From JARFVT01 sp036677425 (GTDB taxonomy: Bacteria > Pseudomonadota > Alphaproteobacteria > UBA8366 > Aestuariispiraceae): DNA of 43,143 nt. The stretch is taken from contig JARFVT010000008.1 of NCBI GenBank assembly GCA_036677425.1, positions 1 through 43,143 on the forward strand. Reading direction: 5' to 3'. Below the pieces are notes generated by a model that saw only the letters and a program-made list of their open reading frames with translations, did no database searches and was not told the origin of the DNA. Within the stretch, counting starts at the first letter, position 1; each line of letters starts with the position of its first letter. Shown one piece after another: positions 18,116-27,145 of this stretch. The position numbers were made by a program, and so were the translations under genes.

Positions 18116-20787
18116 CGGCTAAATCCAACTCTGTTCATGCCAAAATTTTGATTTAAACTATTATCAAATTCCCCCGTCCCGAAAGCCGATTTGACCGCGT
18201 CAATTATGGTTATATTTATAATTTCATCACCGTTATTATTTTGCTGGCGGCTTTGGTCGACACCGCCTGCGGCATCGCCATTGCCATCACCACCGCGCCT
18301 TTGATCAATAATATTGACCCTAACATTGCCACTGTTGCCGCCTGCCTTATTTGCTAACGCTGATATTAATCGTTCGACCGATTGGCTGTGGCCTTCGGTT
18401 AAAATCCGCTCGCCGCGTTCTAAAATCGCGGGCACCTCTTTGGGCCGCAGGCCCGCAATCCCACCACCATGATATCGCGGTGCATTATCCCAAACATTTG
18501 CTGAATATTGCTTGGTGAAACTGCCATTGCCACCCGCCACACCACCGTTATGATAAATAAAACCTGACCCCACAGAACCAGCAGGGTTCGGCGTTGGCAC
18601 AGAATTACCACCGCCACCGCCAAACATCGAACCAAAATTTAAAACGCCCCAATAATCCAATAATTGGTTTCAAAATCATTTGCTTATATGCAATTCTTGC
18701 AAGGTCGCTAATTATGCTATCGCTTAATGATTTAAACGAAAATTTACCCGTCTTGGCAAAATTAACAAATGCGTTTTCACCCGCTTTTAACCCTCCAACC
18801 AACATGCCGCCCAAATCTTTGCTAAATTCATCGGCCTTGCCAAAAACACCGTCAATTTCTTGTTTGAATTTCGCACCCCAGGAACCAACATCTTCAATAT
18901 TTGCTTGATAAATATCTTTCATTTTAACGCTAAAAACTTCGCTTATTTCTGCAACAAATTTTTTATAACCATGTTTAGTGCGATCGAGACCTAAAATCGT
19001 TTGATCGCGCCATTTTTCCAAATCTAAAACTTGCTGTTGATATGGCGACTTTAAACTATTGACCGCATCACCGACGGCCAAAACACTTGCAATATGCTGC
19101 TTTTCGACTTCGGCCATTTGTTTTAAAACTAATTTTCTTGATAAAATCCGCTGCGTGCTTGCCGTTATGGCGGCGCGTTCGCCACCGTTAAGGCTATCGC
19201 TAACCGCCGATCTTATTGCCAATAATTCGCTATATTTACGCTTTGAAAGCTCGACCGCACCTGCTGACTTGCCGTAAGCATTAATAATATCATCCATTGC
19301 TGCAATTTCTGCATTTATCATTGCCACACGGGCGTTAACCTTTGGTGAAATGGCTGCCTTTTGGCTTTGGCTTTTACTCAATGCATCATCCATCGCTGTC
19401 ATATCATAACCACTTTTTGGTCTTTGATTTTGCGGCGGTATTTTAATTGTTTTTATTTCATTATCAATTTTTGATATGGCATTTTTAATATTCCTAACTT
19501 CCCGCCTTTTCATGGCTATGGCGTTGGCTAAGCCACCATTTTCAACCTGCCTTACTAATGCTAATTCTGCTATTTTTAATTGGTTTGAAAATTCCGACTG
19601 CCTTGCTATCAATGACTTCAACTGCGCCTCTGGGCTATCTTCACCTGACATAATAACGGCACCTAACCCCCCCGCAAGACCACCCGCCAATGCACCATAT
19701 GGGCCTCTTTTTGCGCCAACCCATGCCCCGCCTAAAATTGCTAATATTTCGGGGTTTTCACCCAATATTTTAATTAACCCTGTTACCCCTGAAACTATGG
19801 TCTTTAACCCATTTTGAAACTCTTTATCGACCAAAACATCACGAAAACCATTCATCCCGCTAATCAACACATCCATAAAACCAGATTGCGCGACAAGTTT
19901 TTGCGTCTCGTCCAATGAATTTTTGAATCGCGCCATTTCTGCTTGCGCCCCTGATGCGGCATTAACCGCCGCCACGCCAAATTTTTCATGCATAGCAATC
20001 GCCATTTTTGGCAATAGATCATTAGCTAATACTTCGCCGTTTTCCAGCATCTTATTTAACTCTTTTGTGGTAACCCCCATCGCACCCGCCGCCATCTGAA
20101 ACGCACCGACCAATCGCTCTCCCAACTGCCCGCGCAATTCCTCGGCTTGAACATTGCCTTTTGATAACATTTGAATAAACGCCCGCATTGTGCCGCGCGT
20201 GTCGTCGACTGACATGCCCATTGCCCGTGCTGCCTCCATGGTCGATACCCAAATATTTCTGCTAACCGCTAATGATAACCCAGCACCTTGTGCCGCCAAT
20301 GTAAATTTTGCATAATCGTCGGCTGCTGACCTAACATGCAGACCTAATCTTTTTGCCTCATCCCGCACAAATTTCATTTCTGACGCTGCCGCTTCACTGC
20401 TTCCTGCGATTAATAACATGACCCTATCGATACGTTCAAAATCGGTTGCAACTTTCCATATTTCCCGCGTCATATATGCCGCACCAAGACCACCCAAAAT
20501 CCCGCGCAATAAATTCATATTGCCGCTTAATTTCTTTGTTGACTGACTGGTCTTATCGATATTCTTTGATATCTTTTAACTTGACTGGCGGCACGAACCG
20601 CTTGTTTACCCGACCTGCCAAAGGCATCGCTGGTTTTTTGGATATTTTTATTTGCCGCCCTTGAATGCTTCCCCACACGCGCCGTTTCTGCGCCCATCTT
20701 TTTTATGCTTTTAACCGCCGCACCCGTTTCTGAAATCAATTGCTTGCCATCGGCGGTTAATTTTATGCCTATTTTAAGATCGCTCAT
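18112..20787 (-). pseudogene. Phage tail tape measure protein, three frame breaks
   Basis: Reads as one protein of about 890 residues in three pieces. The N-terminus (20787-20527) starts MSDLKIGIKLTADGKQLISE, a common opening of tape-measure proteins. After breaks near 20570 and 20530 the main frame continues from MNLLRGILGGLG with a lambda gpH-like domain (AMGMSVDDTRGTMRAFIQML, QAEELRGQLGERLVGAFQMA). It then has hydrophobic Gly/Ala-rich segments (GALAGGLAGGLGAVIM) and coiled-coil parts. Near 18650 the frame shifts again into a Gly-rich C-terminus with YHGGGIAGLRPKEVPAILER and GERILTEGH, typical of the gpH C-terminus. It sets tail length and guides DNA ejection. Confidence 0.85.
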
Positions 20788-20789
20788 GC

Positions 20790-21137
20790 TTAAATATTCC
20801 TAATTTCTGACAAGACGACCTGCTCCATAATTTGCAAATCATCCAAAATATCTAAATCAAAATCAATTTTCATCACCCTTGCCACAATATCAACCGCGCC
20901 TAAATCTATGCTTACGGGTTGCCCATCCATTCCCGCCATACGCCATTGGTTCGATACCCTTAAAAATAATTTTAAAACTATTATATTTTGCGGCCAAACC
21001 TCAAATTTATTGATTATTGGGTTCGATGTATTTTTAACTAAATCTGAATTTGCACCAAATTTTTTTAAATCTGCGACAATTTTTTCATCCATTGTTTCTT
21101 TTCGGGGGGTGATCCAAAAAACCGCCGCATCGATTAG
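20790..21137 (-). CDS. DUF1799-family tail assembly chaperone extension (GT-type, reached by -1 frameshift)
   Basis: The frame open from the slippery site at 21143-21137 reads LIDAAVFWITPRKE, then MDEKIVADLKKFG and a DUF1799-like core FEVWPQNIIVLKLFLRVSNQ and WRMAGMDGQPVSIDLGAVD, ending in LQIMEQVVLSEIRNI. There is no good independent start before ATG 21092, and the coding signal extends upstream of it to the end of the preceding gene. This is the layout of the lambda G/GT pair: upstream chaperone, -1 shift, then a T-domain extension just before the tape measure. Alternatively, a missing A in the A6 run would make both parts one simple ORF. Confidence 0.75.
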   Translation of the reverse strand, partial: LIDAAVFWITPRKETMDEKIVADLKKFGANSDLVKNTSNPIINKFEVWPQNIIVLKLFLRVSNQWRMAGMDGQPVSIDLGAVDIVARVMKIDFDLDILDDLQIMEQVVLSEIRNI

Positions 21138-21475
21138 TTTTTTATTCTGGCCTGATCACCAGAAATTGCCTTGAAATAAGCTTTAAATATGCCGATACGA
21201 ACATATGGAATATGAATTAAATCTTCCATATTTTCTGCATTAAACTCTAAATTGCGGCCATCTTCTGATTTTATGCTGTCATCCCATCCAACCACCACAT
21301 CGCGCAAAATTTTGACATCATCCACATGGGTTGCGCCAAGAACATTATTTTGCTGTTCTTTTGATAATATCTTAAATTTTACGTTGAATTTTTGGCATTC
21401 GACTTTGCCATTATCTAATGGCATGAAAATTTCAACAGGCCATAAAAATTGATGATCTTTTTTAACTATAAACAT
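21134..21475 (-). CDS. Tail assembly chaperone (G-type), frame-0 product
   Basis: 113 residues: MFIVKKDHQFLWPVEIFMPL, NVKFKILSKEQQNN, VVVGWDDSIKSEDGRNLEF, then YVRIGIFKAYFKAISGDQARI and a terminal KN. This matches a tail-assembly-chaperone pattern common in GTA-like tails (WPV near the start, a GW segment in the middle, RKN-like end). It sits between tail tube and tape measure, where G-type chaperones always lie. The last codons ATA AAA AAC TAA contain the A-AAA-AAC heptamer directly before the stop, supporting a -1 shift into the DUF1799 frame. Confidence 0.8.
   Translation of the reverse strand: MFIVKKDHQFLWPVEIFMPLDNGKVECQKFNVKFKILSKEQQNNVLGATHVDDVKILRDVVVGWDDSIKSEDGRNLEFNAENMEDLIHIPYVRIGIFKAYFKAISGDQARIKN
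21137..21143 (-). promoter_or_regulatory. Predicted programmed -1 ribosomal frameshift site A-AAA-AAC
   Basis: On the minus strand the chaperone ends with ATA AAA AAC TAA. The heptamer A AAA AAC is in the correct register for simultaneous -1 slippage and is followed by the frame-0 stop. After slippage, reading continues CTA ATC GAT GCG into the DUF1799 domain. I saw no strong downstream pseudoknot, but the next 40 bases include GC-rich blocks. Confidence 0.65.
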
Positions 21476-21519
21476 ATTTTAAAATCCTTTTTAAACATCT
21501 TTTAACGGCTATTTAATGC

Positions 21520-22440
21520 CTATTTAACGGTAATAATAATTTCATCATCGCCCGTATCGGGAATGAATGATAACGCGATATCATACATGATCTCGCCGTT
21601 GCTATCTTCATATTTAGGCGCGTCAATTTCGACCTTTGGCGCGGTCAATTTTATTATATTTCCCGCGATCTTACCGTGGGTAACTTCAAGGGCAATTTGC
21701 GTGCCGCGCTTGGCAATATCAAAAAAATCTTTTACCCCGACATTTTCCGCTTCAAATTTACAATTGCCGCTGGCTTTGCGATCATTAATTTTAACCGAAC
21801 GGCGATTGATGCGATCTGAAAAAACCACTTGATTACCCATATTAATGCTAATTTCTTCTAATGCGCCAGAATATCCATCGACTAAAAAACTGGGCGTATT
21901 TTCACTATTAACAATCAATGGCGCAGAAAAACCGCTAAAATCACTTTTGGGAAACGCACCGACAACAATATCTGAAAATAACCCGGTGAATTCAAATTGA
22001 TATTTGCCAATTTCACCCGCTTTCAAATTAATAGTTAAATTGCCCCTGGCCCCTGAAATTTTATGCAAATTTTCATCCATATAAAAATAAATGCTAATGG
22101 CTTCATAACCGGCTGAAACTGGCTGATATTTAACCGATACCCCGGTGTCAACAGTTTCAGAAAAACCACATGCTCGCAATAGAACACCATATGCGGGGAT
22201 ATTGCCCGCAATACCACTTCCCGCAATTTCAACCGCGCCTGTAATTTTAACTTGCAAATTTGCCAACATGGCGGCCTGTGCGCCAAGCCCCTTGCCAACT
22301 AAATTGCGGCTGATTTTATCGGCATTCATCGGTTCTATATTAACATCGGCCAGTAATATCCCGTTGCTGGCGGTTGGCGCGGCATCCGTGCCATATGTGG
22401 TTTCAATTTTGGCTAATATCGCTATTTGTCTAAATTGCAT
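21520..22440 (-). CDS. Phage major tail tube protein
   Basis: 306-residue intact structural protein. It opens with RQIAILAKIETTYGTDAAPT, the typical start of siphovirus/GTA-like tail tube proteins, followed by ILLADVNIEPMNADKISRNL and a beta-rich body with the closing EIMYDIALSFIPDTGDDEII. It would polymerise into the non-contractile tail tube. The presence of a tube protein with no sheath gene shows that this Mu-like phage has a long flexible tail rather than the Mu myovirus tail. Its ATG overlaps the stop of the small upstream gene by one base. Confidence 0.85.
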   Translation of the reverse strand: MQFRQIAILAKIETTYGTDAAPTASNGILLADVNIEPMNADKISRNLVGKGLGAQAAMLANLQVKITGAVEIAGSGIAGNIPAYGVLLRACGFSETVDTGVSVKYQPVSAGYEAISIYFYMDENLHKISGARGNLTINLKAGEIGKYQFEFTGLFSDIVVGAFPKSDFSGFSAPLIVNSENTPSFLVDGYSGALEEISINMGNQVVFSDRINRRSVKINDRKASGNCKFEAENVGVKDFFDIAKRGTQIALEVTHGKIAGNIIKLTAPKVEIDAPKYEDSNGEIMYDIALSFIPDTGDDEIIITVK

Positions 22441-22574
22441 TATTTTTTCACCTCGTGATTTTTCTTTTTTGTTACAATCTTTTGATCTTTTTTATCATCT
22501 ATTTTGCTGATATTATCGACGCGCTGCGCCTTGCCGTCTTTATCTATAATATAAGAACCACCACGCCTAATCAT
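22440..22574 (-). CDS. Small basic phage protein (44 aa) before the tail tube gene
   Basis: A 44-codon frame, MIRRGGSYIIDKDGKAQRVD then a Lys-rich C-terminus (KKKNHEVKK). A strong GGGAGG lies 8 bases before the ATG, and its TAA overlaps the tail-tube ATG (TAATG), indicating translational coupling. Short proteins starting M-x-R-R-G-G-x-Y often lie at this place in Mu-like phages. Function unknown. Confidence 0.6.
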   Translation of the reverse strand: MIRRGGSYIIDKDGKAQRVDNISKIDDKKDQKIVTKKKNHEVKK

Positions 22575-22598
22575 GAAGAAACCTCCCAAAAAAAATAT

Positions 22599-23022
22599 TT
22601 AAACTTTACGTAATAATTTGCTGGCTCGATATTCGATCAACCACCAAACAACACCGTTATCAATTTTAACCAATTGCCCGCGCAAATATTCGATTGGCGA
22701 TATTTCTGAATTGGCGGAAAAGCCTAAAATCGATAAATTTATTTGATCTTCCAAATTCTCAATATCATTTAATTTTTCTCCGCCCGCTAAATCATTTTTA
22801 TTTGACATGGCAATCGCCGCCCCAAAGATAATATCTTGTTTTTGACTAACCCCGCCGATAAGCTCATTTTTATGCGCGGTTTTTGATATGGGAAAAACAT
22901 AAATTGCCGGCAGCATTTTACTTGGCGGATTATTCTTTAGAACCGACATGGCGGCGATTTTGTCAACGGTTTTGACATCGACAATATCTTTTTTTAATTT
23001 TGGCAATGATTTGATCTATCAT
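22599..23022 (-). pseudogene. Phage tail terminator/gp37-like protein, one frame break at the 5' end
   Basis: The natural start is probably ATG 23022, overlapping the end of the gpG gene: MIDQIIAKIKK. The frame breaks in a T7/A7 run (22989-22995) and continues as KDIVDVKTVDKIAAMS, LPAIYVFPISKTAHKNELI and GGVSQKQDIIFGAAIAMSNK, ending WWLIEYRASKLLRKV. The pattern of a central LPA-x-x-V-x-P followed by Q-x-x-x-x-x-x-V and a C-terminal W-x-x-x-Y-x-x-x-L-R fits tail terminator proteins that cap the tail at the head-tail joint. About 141 residues if repaired. Confidence 0.7.
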
Positions 23023-23024
23023 GG

Positions 23025-23455
23025 TTAAACCCCCGACGTTAAATGGTCGTTAAGAATATTTTTAATTTCCACACGGTCTTTTATTCCAACGCCTAAATAT
23101 GGCCTCGCGGGCATATGAACCGATAAATTGCGCCCTGTTTTACCGCCTAATTGGTGAATCGCGGCATAAATAACATTCGACCCAACCGCCACAGATCCTG
23201 ATCCAAAAATATGAGTTATTGAATTCATCAATAATTCTTTTTTAATCAATGTCCGGCCTGTTTTTTTCTTTGATGGTAACCACGCGATACCGATTGGGTC
23301 TGACTGATTTTCAAAATTATCAACAACCGACGACACTAGAAATGCCCCGACCAGATCCATCGCGGGGCAAGATTAGATCCACGTGTTATAACCCGATCAA
23401 CCGTGGCAATGACCATATCATCATCAATATTGATATTATAATTTAATCCAACCAT
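23025..23455 (-). pseudogene. G: Phage virion morphogenesis protein (gpG-like, Phage_tail_S family), one frame break
   Basis: Starts at ATG 23455, six bases after the gp36 stop: MVGLNYNINIDDDMVIATVD then RVITRGSNLAPR. The frame breaks near 23355 at LAPR, and the main frame continues MDLVGAFLVSSVVDNFEN, KELLMNSITHIFGSGSVAVG, the family core SNVIYAAIHQLGGKTG and the closing MPARPYLGVGIKD. YAAIHQ-x-GG followed by PARP-(F/Y)-LG is the signature of the Mu gpG / phage tail completion family. Here it follows gp36 rather than gpF, a rearranged order compared with Mu. About 140 residues if repaired. Confidence 0.8.
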
Positions 23456-23460
23456 TGGTT

Positions 23461-23853
23461 CTAAAACCCTGCCATTGATTTATCATCAAACATTTGACCA
23501 CCACCGTTCGTTAAAATAATATTGGCGTCACTTTTATTCCCCGTTTTGGCAATATCTAACTTGGCAATTCCTGTTGCAATGTTACGCAAAAAAATTAACG
23601 CTGCTTTATTGCGCTCTATAACGATATCAATCGGGTCATCAGAATAAATTTTATATCTTGCCATATCGCACGCAACGGCAGTCAAAACGCTTGGAATCTG
23701 CCCAATTTCAAATATATATAAACTCTTTATATATGTGTCGATTTCGGCACTAACATCCAACAGCGCCAAATCCAAAATATTACTCCCCAAATCGACAGCA
23801 TCACCAATATCTGGAAATCGATTAACCACATCATTTTTTGTCGCATATAACAT
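23461..23853 (-). CDS. Head-tail connector, DUF1320 (Mu gp36-like)
   Basis: 130-residue intact protein of the DUF1320 / Mu gp36 family. It opens MLYATKNDVVNRFPDIGDAV and has a helical body (LLDVSAEIDTYIKSLY) then LTAVACDMARYKIYSDDP and NKAALIFLRNIATGIAKLDI, ending in the Gly-Gly-rich tail NGGGQMFDDKSMAGF, all typical. It is an adaptor-type protein at the portal-tail interface. It lies three bases after the gp35-like gene and before the gpG-like gene. Confidence 0.88.
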   Translation of the reverse strand: MLYATKNDVVNRFPDIGDAVDLGSNILDLALLDVSAEIDTYIKSLYIFEIGQIPSVLTAVACDMARYKIYSDDPIDIVIERNKAALIFLRNIATGIAKLDIAKTGNKSDANIILTNGGGQMFDDKSMAGF

Positions 23854-23855
23854 GG

Positions 23856-24227
23856 TTAAACTTTACCCTGATACTTTGCCCATGCCGCATCGACATTTTC
23901 ACCATCAATGCGATTTTTTGGGATGACATCTTTTAACAATCTTTCGATCGCAGCTACCTTTGGCGTGCCGTCTTTTTTTAAATCGCCATCTTTTAAATTT
24001 ATAAGAGCTTCGCCAATTGTTGTGATGATAAAATCATCGCTAATATCTTGAATATTGACAAGTTCGTCATCGGATATTGTGACAATAAACCCGTCACAAT
24101 TTGTGATAATATTTAATTCTTCTTCACCAATATCATCAAAATTATATATGGCTGGGCCGCAAGGGTGCTTGATGCCGCCCCTGCGAAAACCATTTTTATA
24201 TGTGGATATAATTTCAATTTTTTTCAT
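23856..24227 (-). CDS. Mu gp35/HI1506-like head protein
   Basis: 123-residue intact protein between major capsid and gp36 genes. The N-terminal domain GFRRGGIKHPCGPAIYNFDD followed by ELNIITNCDGFIVTI resembles the FluMu/HI1506 N-terminal domain (G-F-R-R-x-G start, then expected depth-type segment). The C-terminus, GTPKVAAIERLLKDVIPKNR then VDAAWAKY, is a small helical domain shared by Mu gp35-type proteins. Probably a minor head or connector component. Assignment rests on position and pattern. Confidence 0.7.
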   Translation of the reverse strand: MKKIEIISTYKNGFRRGGIKHPCGPAIYNFDDIGEEELNIITNCDGFIVTISDDELVNIQDISDDFIITTIGEALINLKDGDLKKDGTPKVAAIERLLKDVIPKNRIDGENVDAAWAKYQGKV

Positions 24228-24231
24228 AATA

Positions 24232-25126
24232 TCACCCCAAACGCCCCTCGATATGCAACTCGAAAAGACCAGAAATCACATTATCTTCACCAGATATAAG
24301 ACGAGACGCCGCAGTCGCTTGCAATGCCTTATATGTTAGAATCGGCGGCACAATTAATTGCTTGGGGTTAAGGTTCAATGGCCTGCCAAAGTCGCCTTTC
24401 AGGCTTTGCATCGCGACTTGAGCCTTGACAATATTTTCAACGGTCAAATCTTGCCGTGAGGAAACAACCAATTGCCACAAACCAAAACCAGAAGCACCGC
24501 GCGCATCCACGCCATATAAAAACTCGTCTGATATAAAGACATGCGAGTTTTTACGATCGAATAATGCCGTAAATACTGGTTTTTGCCTGCTTTGGAATAT
24601 CAGTGGTTTTTATGGCACGGCTATCGTCAGTCAAGAACCATTCAGGACCGCCGCCGCCCATGTCGTTCGACATCGAGACCTCATGACCATCTTTATCCAA
24701 AACGGGATGGTCGCTATCAATAAAATTTTGACCATCGTAACAGATTGAACTTCGGCCTTGCGCTAATAAAGGCCAAACAAGTCCATCTGGCCATTCTTTG
24801 GCGGTCTGTCCTAAATCTGAAAAATAAACGGGATACATCCCCATATTATCATCTTCGATATCGACCCGCTGAACCCCCACCGTATTTTCAAACTTTTTGT
24901 TAGCAATTGCGAATTGGGACTTCGAAAAACGCTGTATCTGCCGTTCCCCGACCCATTCGGTCATGCCTTTTATTTTTGCCAAACTTGAATAAACATTTTG
25001 CGATGTGGTCGAATTAGTTGTCATCGCAATTTTGTTATATGTGCTTTCTGCTGCACCAAAGGCATTAAGATAACTAGTCTCAAAACCGGTTTGCGCATTT
25101 ATTAAATATTCTTCGTTAATTTCCAT
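24232..25126 (-). pseudogene. T: Major capsid protein, Mu gpT-like, one frame break
   Basis: Major head subunit in two frames. The first frame (25126-24551) reads MEINEEYLINAQTGFETSYL, WVGERQIQRFSKSQFAIANK and DGLVWPLLAQGRSSICYDGQ, typical of gpT. It breaks after PKQAK near 24560. One frame over, the text PVFTALFDRKNSHVFISDEF leads directly into GVDARGASGFGLWQLVVSSR and the C-terminus LISGEDNVISGLFELHIEGR. The repaired length of about 297 residues matches the Mu T family. It is the main building block of the phage head, so the break would prevent particle formation unless it is a consensus error. Confidence 0.88.
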
Positions 25127-25137
25127 TTGTCTAACCC

Positions 25138-25547
25138 CTAACTAATTTTAATTTCAACATCACCAGATGCGGTCACATTTTGGACGATACCAAGGCTTGA
25201 CCTTGTGCTGCCGCCATCACTTGCGGCGACCGTTTGATCGTCAACTATATAGGCAAGTCTGCCTATATGCCCGCGCCCGACAAGGTCGCTGCTATGGTTT
25301 AGGAATCGGAATGTCCCAACCCGCGACTTTACAGAGGCCTCACCAGCCTCGCCGTCAATATTGTTAATGCGGGCCTCACAAACCCCTCGCGGGTTAAGGC
25401 CTATGGCTGTCTTACCAGAACAGCATTACCAGACGCATCAAGGCAAATAATCGCGCCTGCAAATATTCGAATACCTGCGGCAACTGGGTCGCTACGAATA
25501 TCGCCTTCAAGCCTGAAAGTATTTCTGTTTTTTGTTAATGCGCTCAT
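25138..25547 (-). pseudogene. Capsid decoration/cement-like protein, one frame break
   Basis: Starts at ATG 25547, overlapping the protease stop (ATGA). The first frame reads MSALTKNRNTFRLEGD and AAGIRIFAGAIICLDASG, then stops after LVRQP near 25406. Another frame continues GLNPRGVCEARINNI, then VGTFRFLNHSSDLVGRGHIG and RLAYIVDDQTVAASDGGST, ending VTASGDVEIKIS at 25138. The segment GR-(hydrophobic)-A-Y-x-V-D-D-Q-T-V resembles small capsid proteins found just upstream of gpT in Mu-like phages. About 135 residues if repaired. The decoration role is inferred from position and similarity. Confidence 0.65.
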
Positions 25548-26664
25548 TTTGCCACCTTTTCTTGTTTAGTCTTCAAATAATCTTTTTCTTCAATACCCAT
25601 TTGTGCACAAACATTTTTTTCTGATTGCGATAATATGGCTTCACCCTCAATATGATCGGGCAAAATGCTTTTGCCATCACCCGAAATAACCGATGTCTTT
25701 CCAACCCATTCGGCAAAACTTTCTGGGTCACGCTGACAAAGACCGATACCCCAGTCCCTCAATGTTGGAATTAATCTACCCGACTTAATCGCGGCACCGA
25801 CGACCGCTTCGGCGTTGTCATTTTTTGCACCATCTTCGATAACGTTAATTCGGGACATAAGCTCTTTAATCAGATCATCTTTGCCATCACCTTTAAGATC
25901 AGAAGCTTCACCGTCATTTTTTTGATCATCACCATCTTTCTTTATACCGCATCTTTTTCCAAACGCGAAGAACAGGCCTTGATTATGTCATCATTCGAAG
26001 ACCCAGACTTAAGCCCTAACGCCACCTTAACTTGGGACAAGGTTAATTCTATTTCCTTAACAATTGCCGCTTCGGCGGCAAGCAACTTCATTTTGGCTAA
26101 TGCTTCTGTCGCATCTAACCCTTTATCAAAACCAGACTGGCTTAATAATTCCATTTTGAATTCATCATCATCCATTTTTTTATCATCCTCGTTATTTTGT
26201 TGACTTAAAATTGCTTTAACTTCGACCTCGGTTAACTCTAATTGCGGAATATTGGTCAAACTGGCACGCAAAATTTCCTTGACCTCTCCATCTTTGCCAT
26301 AGGCAACGACTGGCGATATATATAAATATTCTTTGTCGGCGATTGCCGCTGCGCCCGATTTTGTCCAGTCCACATGGGCCCATAATCCCTCGCCATCTTG
26401 GGAAAGACTGGCAAGCCAGCCTGCTGCGGGCGCGTTGCCACCCTTACGACCAAGAATATTAATATCAATCTGATGATCGTAATCGACGACGCTTTTTGTT
26501 TTTTTTGTTAATGATCGCTTTATAACAGCGGCTGCATCGCTCATGCGATACTTGCTATTACCACCCGTGGCGTTAATATTCGCGCCATGTTTTAATAATA
26601 ACATTTTATCAGGGCTATCGACCGATATGGGCATGGCTGATAAAAGGGCGATCTGTTCTGTCAT
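25544..26664 (-). pseudogene. I: Mu gpI-like prohead protease and scaffold, one frame break
   Basis: The first frame (26664-25942) gives the protease domain: MLLLKHGANINATGGNSKYR, SVVDYDHQIDINILGRKGGN and LYISPVVAYGKDGEVKEIL, typical of the Mu gpI family, where VDYDHQ marks the active-site region. After KDAV near 25942 the frame shifts. The C-terminal half contains an acidic linker (KDGDDQKNDGEASD), then AAIKSGRLIPTLRDWGIGLC and a closing LSQSEKNVCAQMGIEE, which is the scaffold-like tail (Mu Z is nested in the same way). About 373 residues if repaired. It is the first gene after the intercistronic gap that holds the predicted late promoter. Confidence 0.85.
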
Positions 26665-27016
26665 AAGTTACCTCATAATAAATATTCTCATGAAAATTCA
26701 TGTAATATTTAATGTAAGGTCAAATTAGACGATAAAATATCGGCATGTTACCCGTCAGGTGACGGGCAAAATATATTTTATTTAAAATATAAGGGGTTTT
26801 TTGATTATTTTAATCATTAATCGGTTATTTTAAACCAATATGAGCATATAACTACCTGCATAGCAAATCATGATCTAAATATCAACATTAAACAGCTCCA
26901 TCAAATACCCATCAAATAGGCAAGGTTAAGTGTTCTTTATTCACCGTCATCATGTTTAGGAAAATGTTAATCATCGCTTATACACCCCATTAAAACCCAA
27001 ATATAAATTGACATTT
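26665..27016. other. Intergenic control region upstream of the protease gene
   Basis: About 350 AT-rich bases with no gene longer than 20 codons on either strand. It holds the GTCA/TGAC dyad listed separately and, on the minus strand just downstream of it, TATTTTAT-type AT boxes that could serve as a -10. The protease ATG at 26664 follows TGAGGTAACTT. This corresponds to the location of the PI late promoter in Mu. Confidence 0.5.
26751..26766 (-). promoter_or_regulatory. Dyad CCCGTCA-GG-TGACGGG, candidate late-activator site before the protease gene
   Basis: Perfect 7-bp arms with a 2-base centre, about 90 bases upstream of the protease start. Core and flanks (GTCA, short centre, TGAC) match the longer dyad before the lysis genes. 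In Mu the C protein, a relative of Mor, activates promoters at these two places. A T-tract does not follow on either strand, so a terminator is less likely. Confidence 0.45.
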
Positions 27017-27036
27017 TTTTAAAAAACATATATATT
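27008..27036 (+). promoter_or_regulatory. Near-consensus sigma-70 promoter on the opposite strand
   Basis: TTGACA at 27008-27013, a 17-base spacer and TATATT at 27031-27036 (one mismatch to TATAAT) face right, against all neighbouring phage genes. Transcription would start near 27043 and reach the hairpin terminator about 100 bases on. It is the best promoter match I saw in the phage part. It overlaps the 3' end of the 28-codon ORF. Confidence 0.65.
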
Positions 27037-27105
27037 AACCACAGTCATAATGATTGTGCAGGCGTTAAGATCATCATAGTGGCTAGATTGATTATTTCCC
27101 TGCAT
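27019..27105 (-). CDS. 28-residue small ORF with hydrophobic C-terminus, opposed by a predicted antisense RNA
   Basis: Twenty-eight codons starting at ATG 27105 with AAGGAT seven bases upstream. It begins MQGNNQSSHYDDLN and ends in the largely hydrophobic ACTIIMTVVNIYVF. I recognise no family. It lies in the gap between the gpF-nuclease gene and the protease gene, directly after a bidirectional hairpin. Its ribosome site and whole coding sequence are covered by a predicted plus-strand RNA. A short peptide with a membrane-like tail opposite a constitutive-looking small RNA is the layout of type I toxin-antitoxin pairs, but the peptide is marginally hydrophobic and no own promoter is evident. 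Confidence 0.4.
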   Translation of the reverse strand: MQGNNQSSHYDDLNACTIIMTVVNIYVF

Positions 27106-27145
27106 TGAATAATCCTTAAACCCCGCTTATCGCGGGGTTTAGTCT
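27043..27145 (+). ncRNA. Predicted small RNA of about 100 nt, antisense to the small ORF
   Basis: Bounded by the TTGACA-17-TATATT promoter (27008-27036) and the 10-bp-stem hairpin (27117-27141) followed by TTTAGTCTTT. No plus-strand ORF fits inside. The RNA would be fully complementary to the ribosome site and most of the 28-codon ORF on the minus strand, and to read-through transcripts from gpF into the protease gene. Two roles are possible: antitoxin of a type I pair, or an antisense control of late read-through. Both are inferences from layout. Confidence 0.45.
27117..27141. terminator. Bidirectional hairpin terminator after the gpF-nuclease gene
   Basis: Ten-bp perfect stem TAAACCCCGC / GCGGGGTTTA with a 5-base loop. 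The 5' base of the minus-strand stem overlaps the TAA of the gpF-nuclease gene, so it is placed exactly at the end of that operon. On the plus strand it closes the predicted small RNA. The T-tract is modest on both strands. Confidence 0.7.

Noticed and set aside
10205..26664. Domesticated tailocin or gene transfer agent
   Set aside because: Portal, terminase, capsid, transposition genes and a phage end are all recognisable, and breaks occur in the tail tape measure and capsid too. There is no sign that only the tail is kept by selection.
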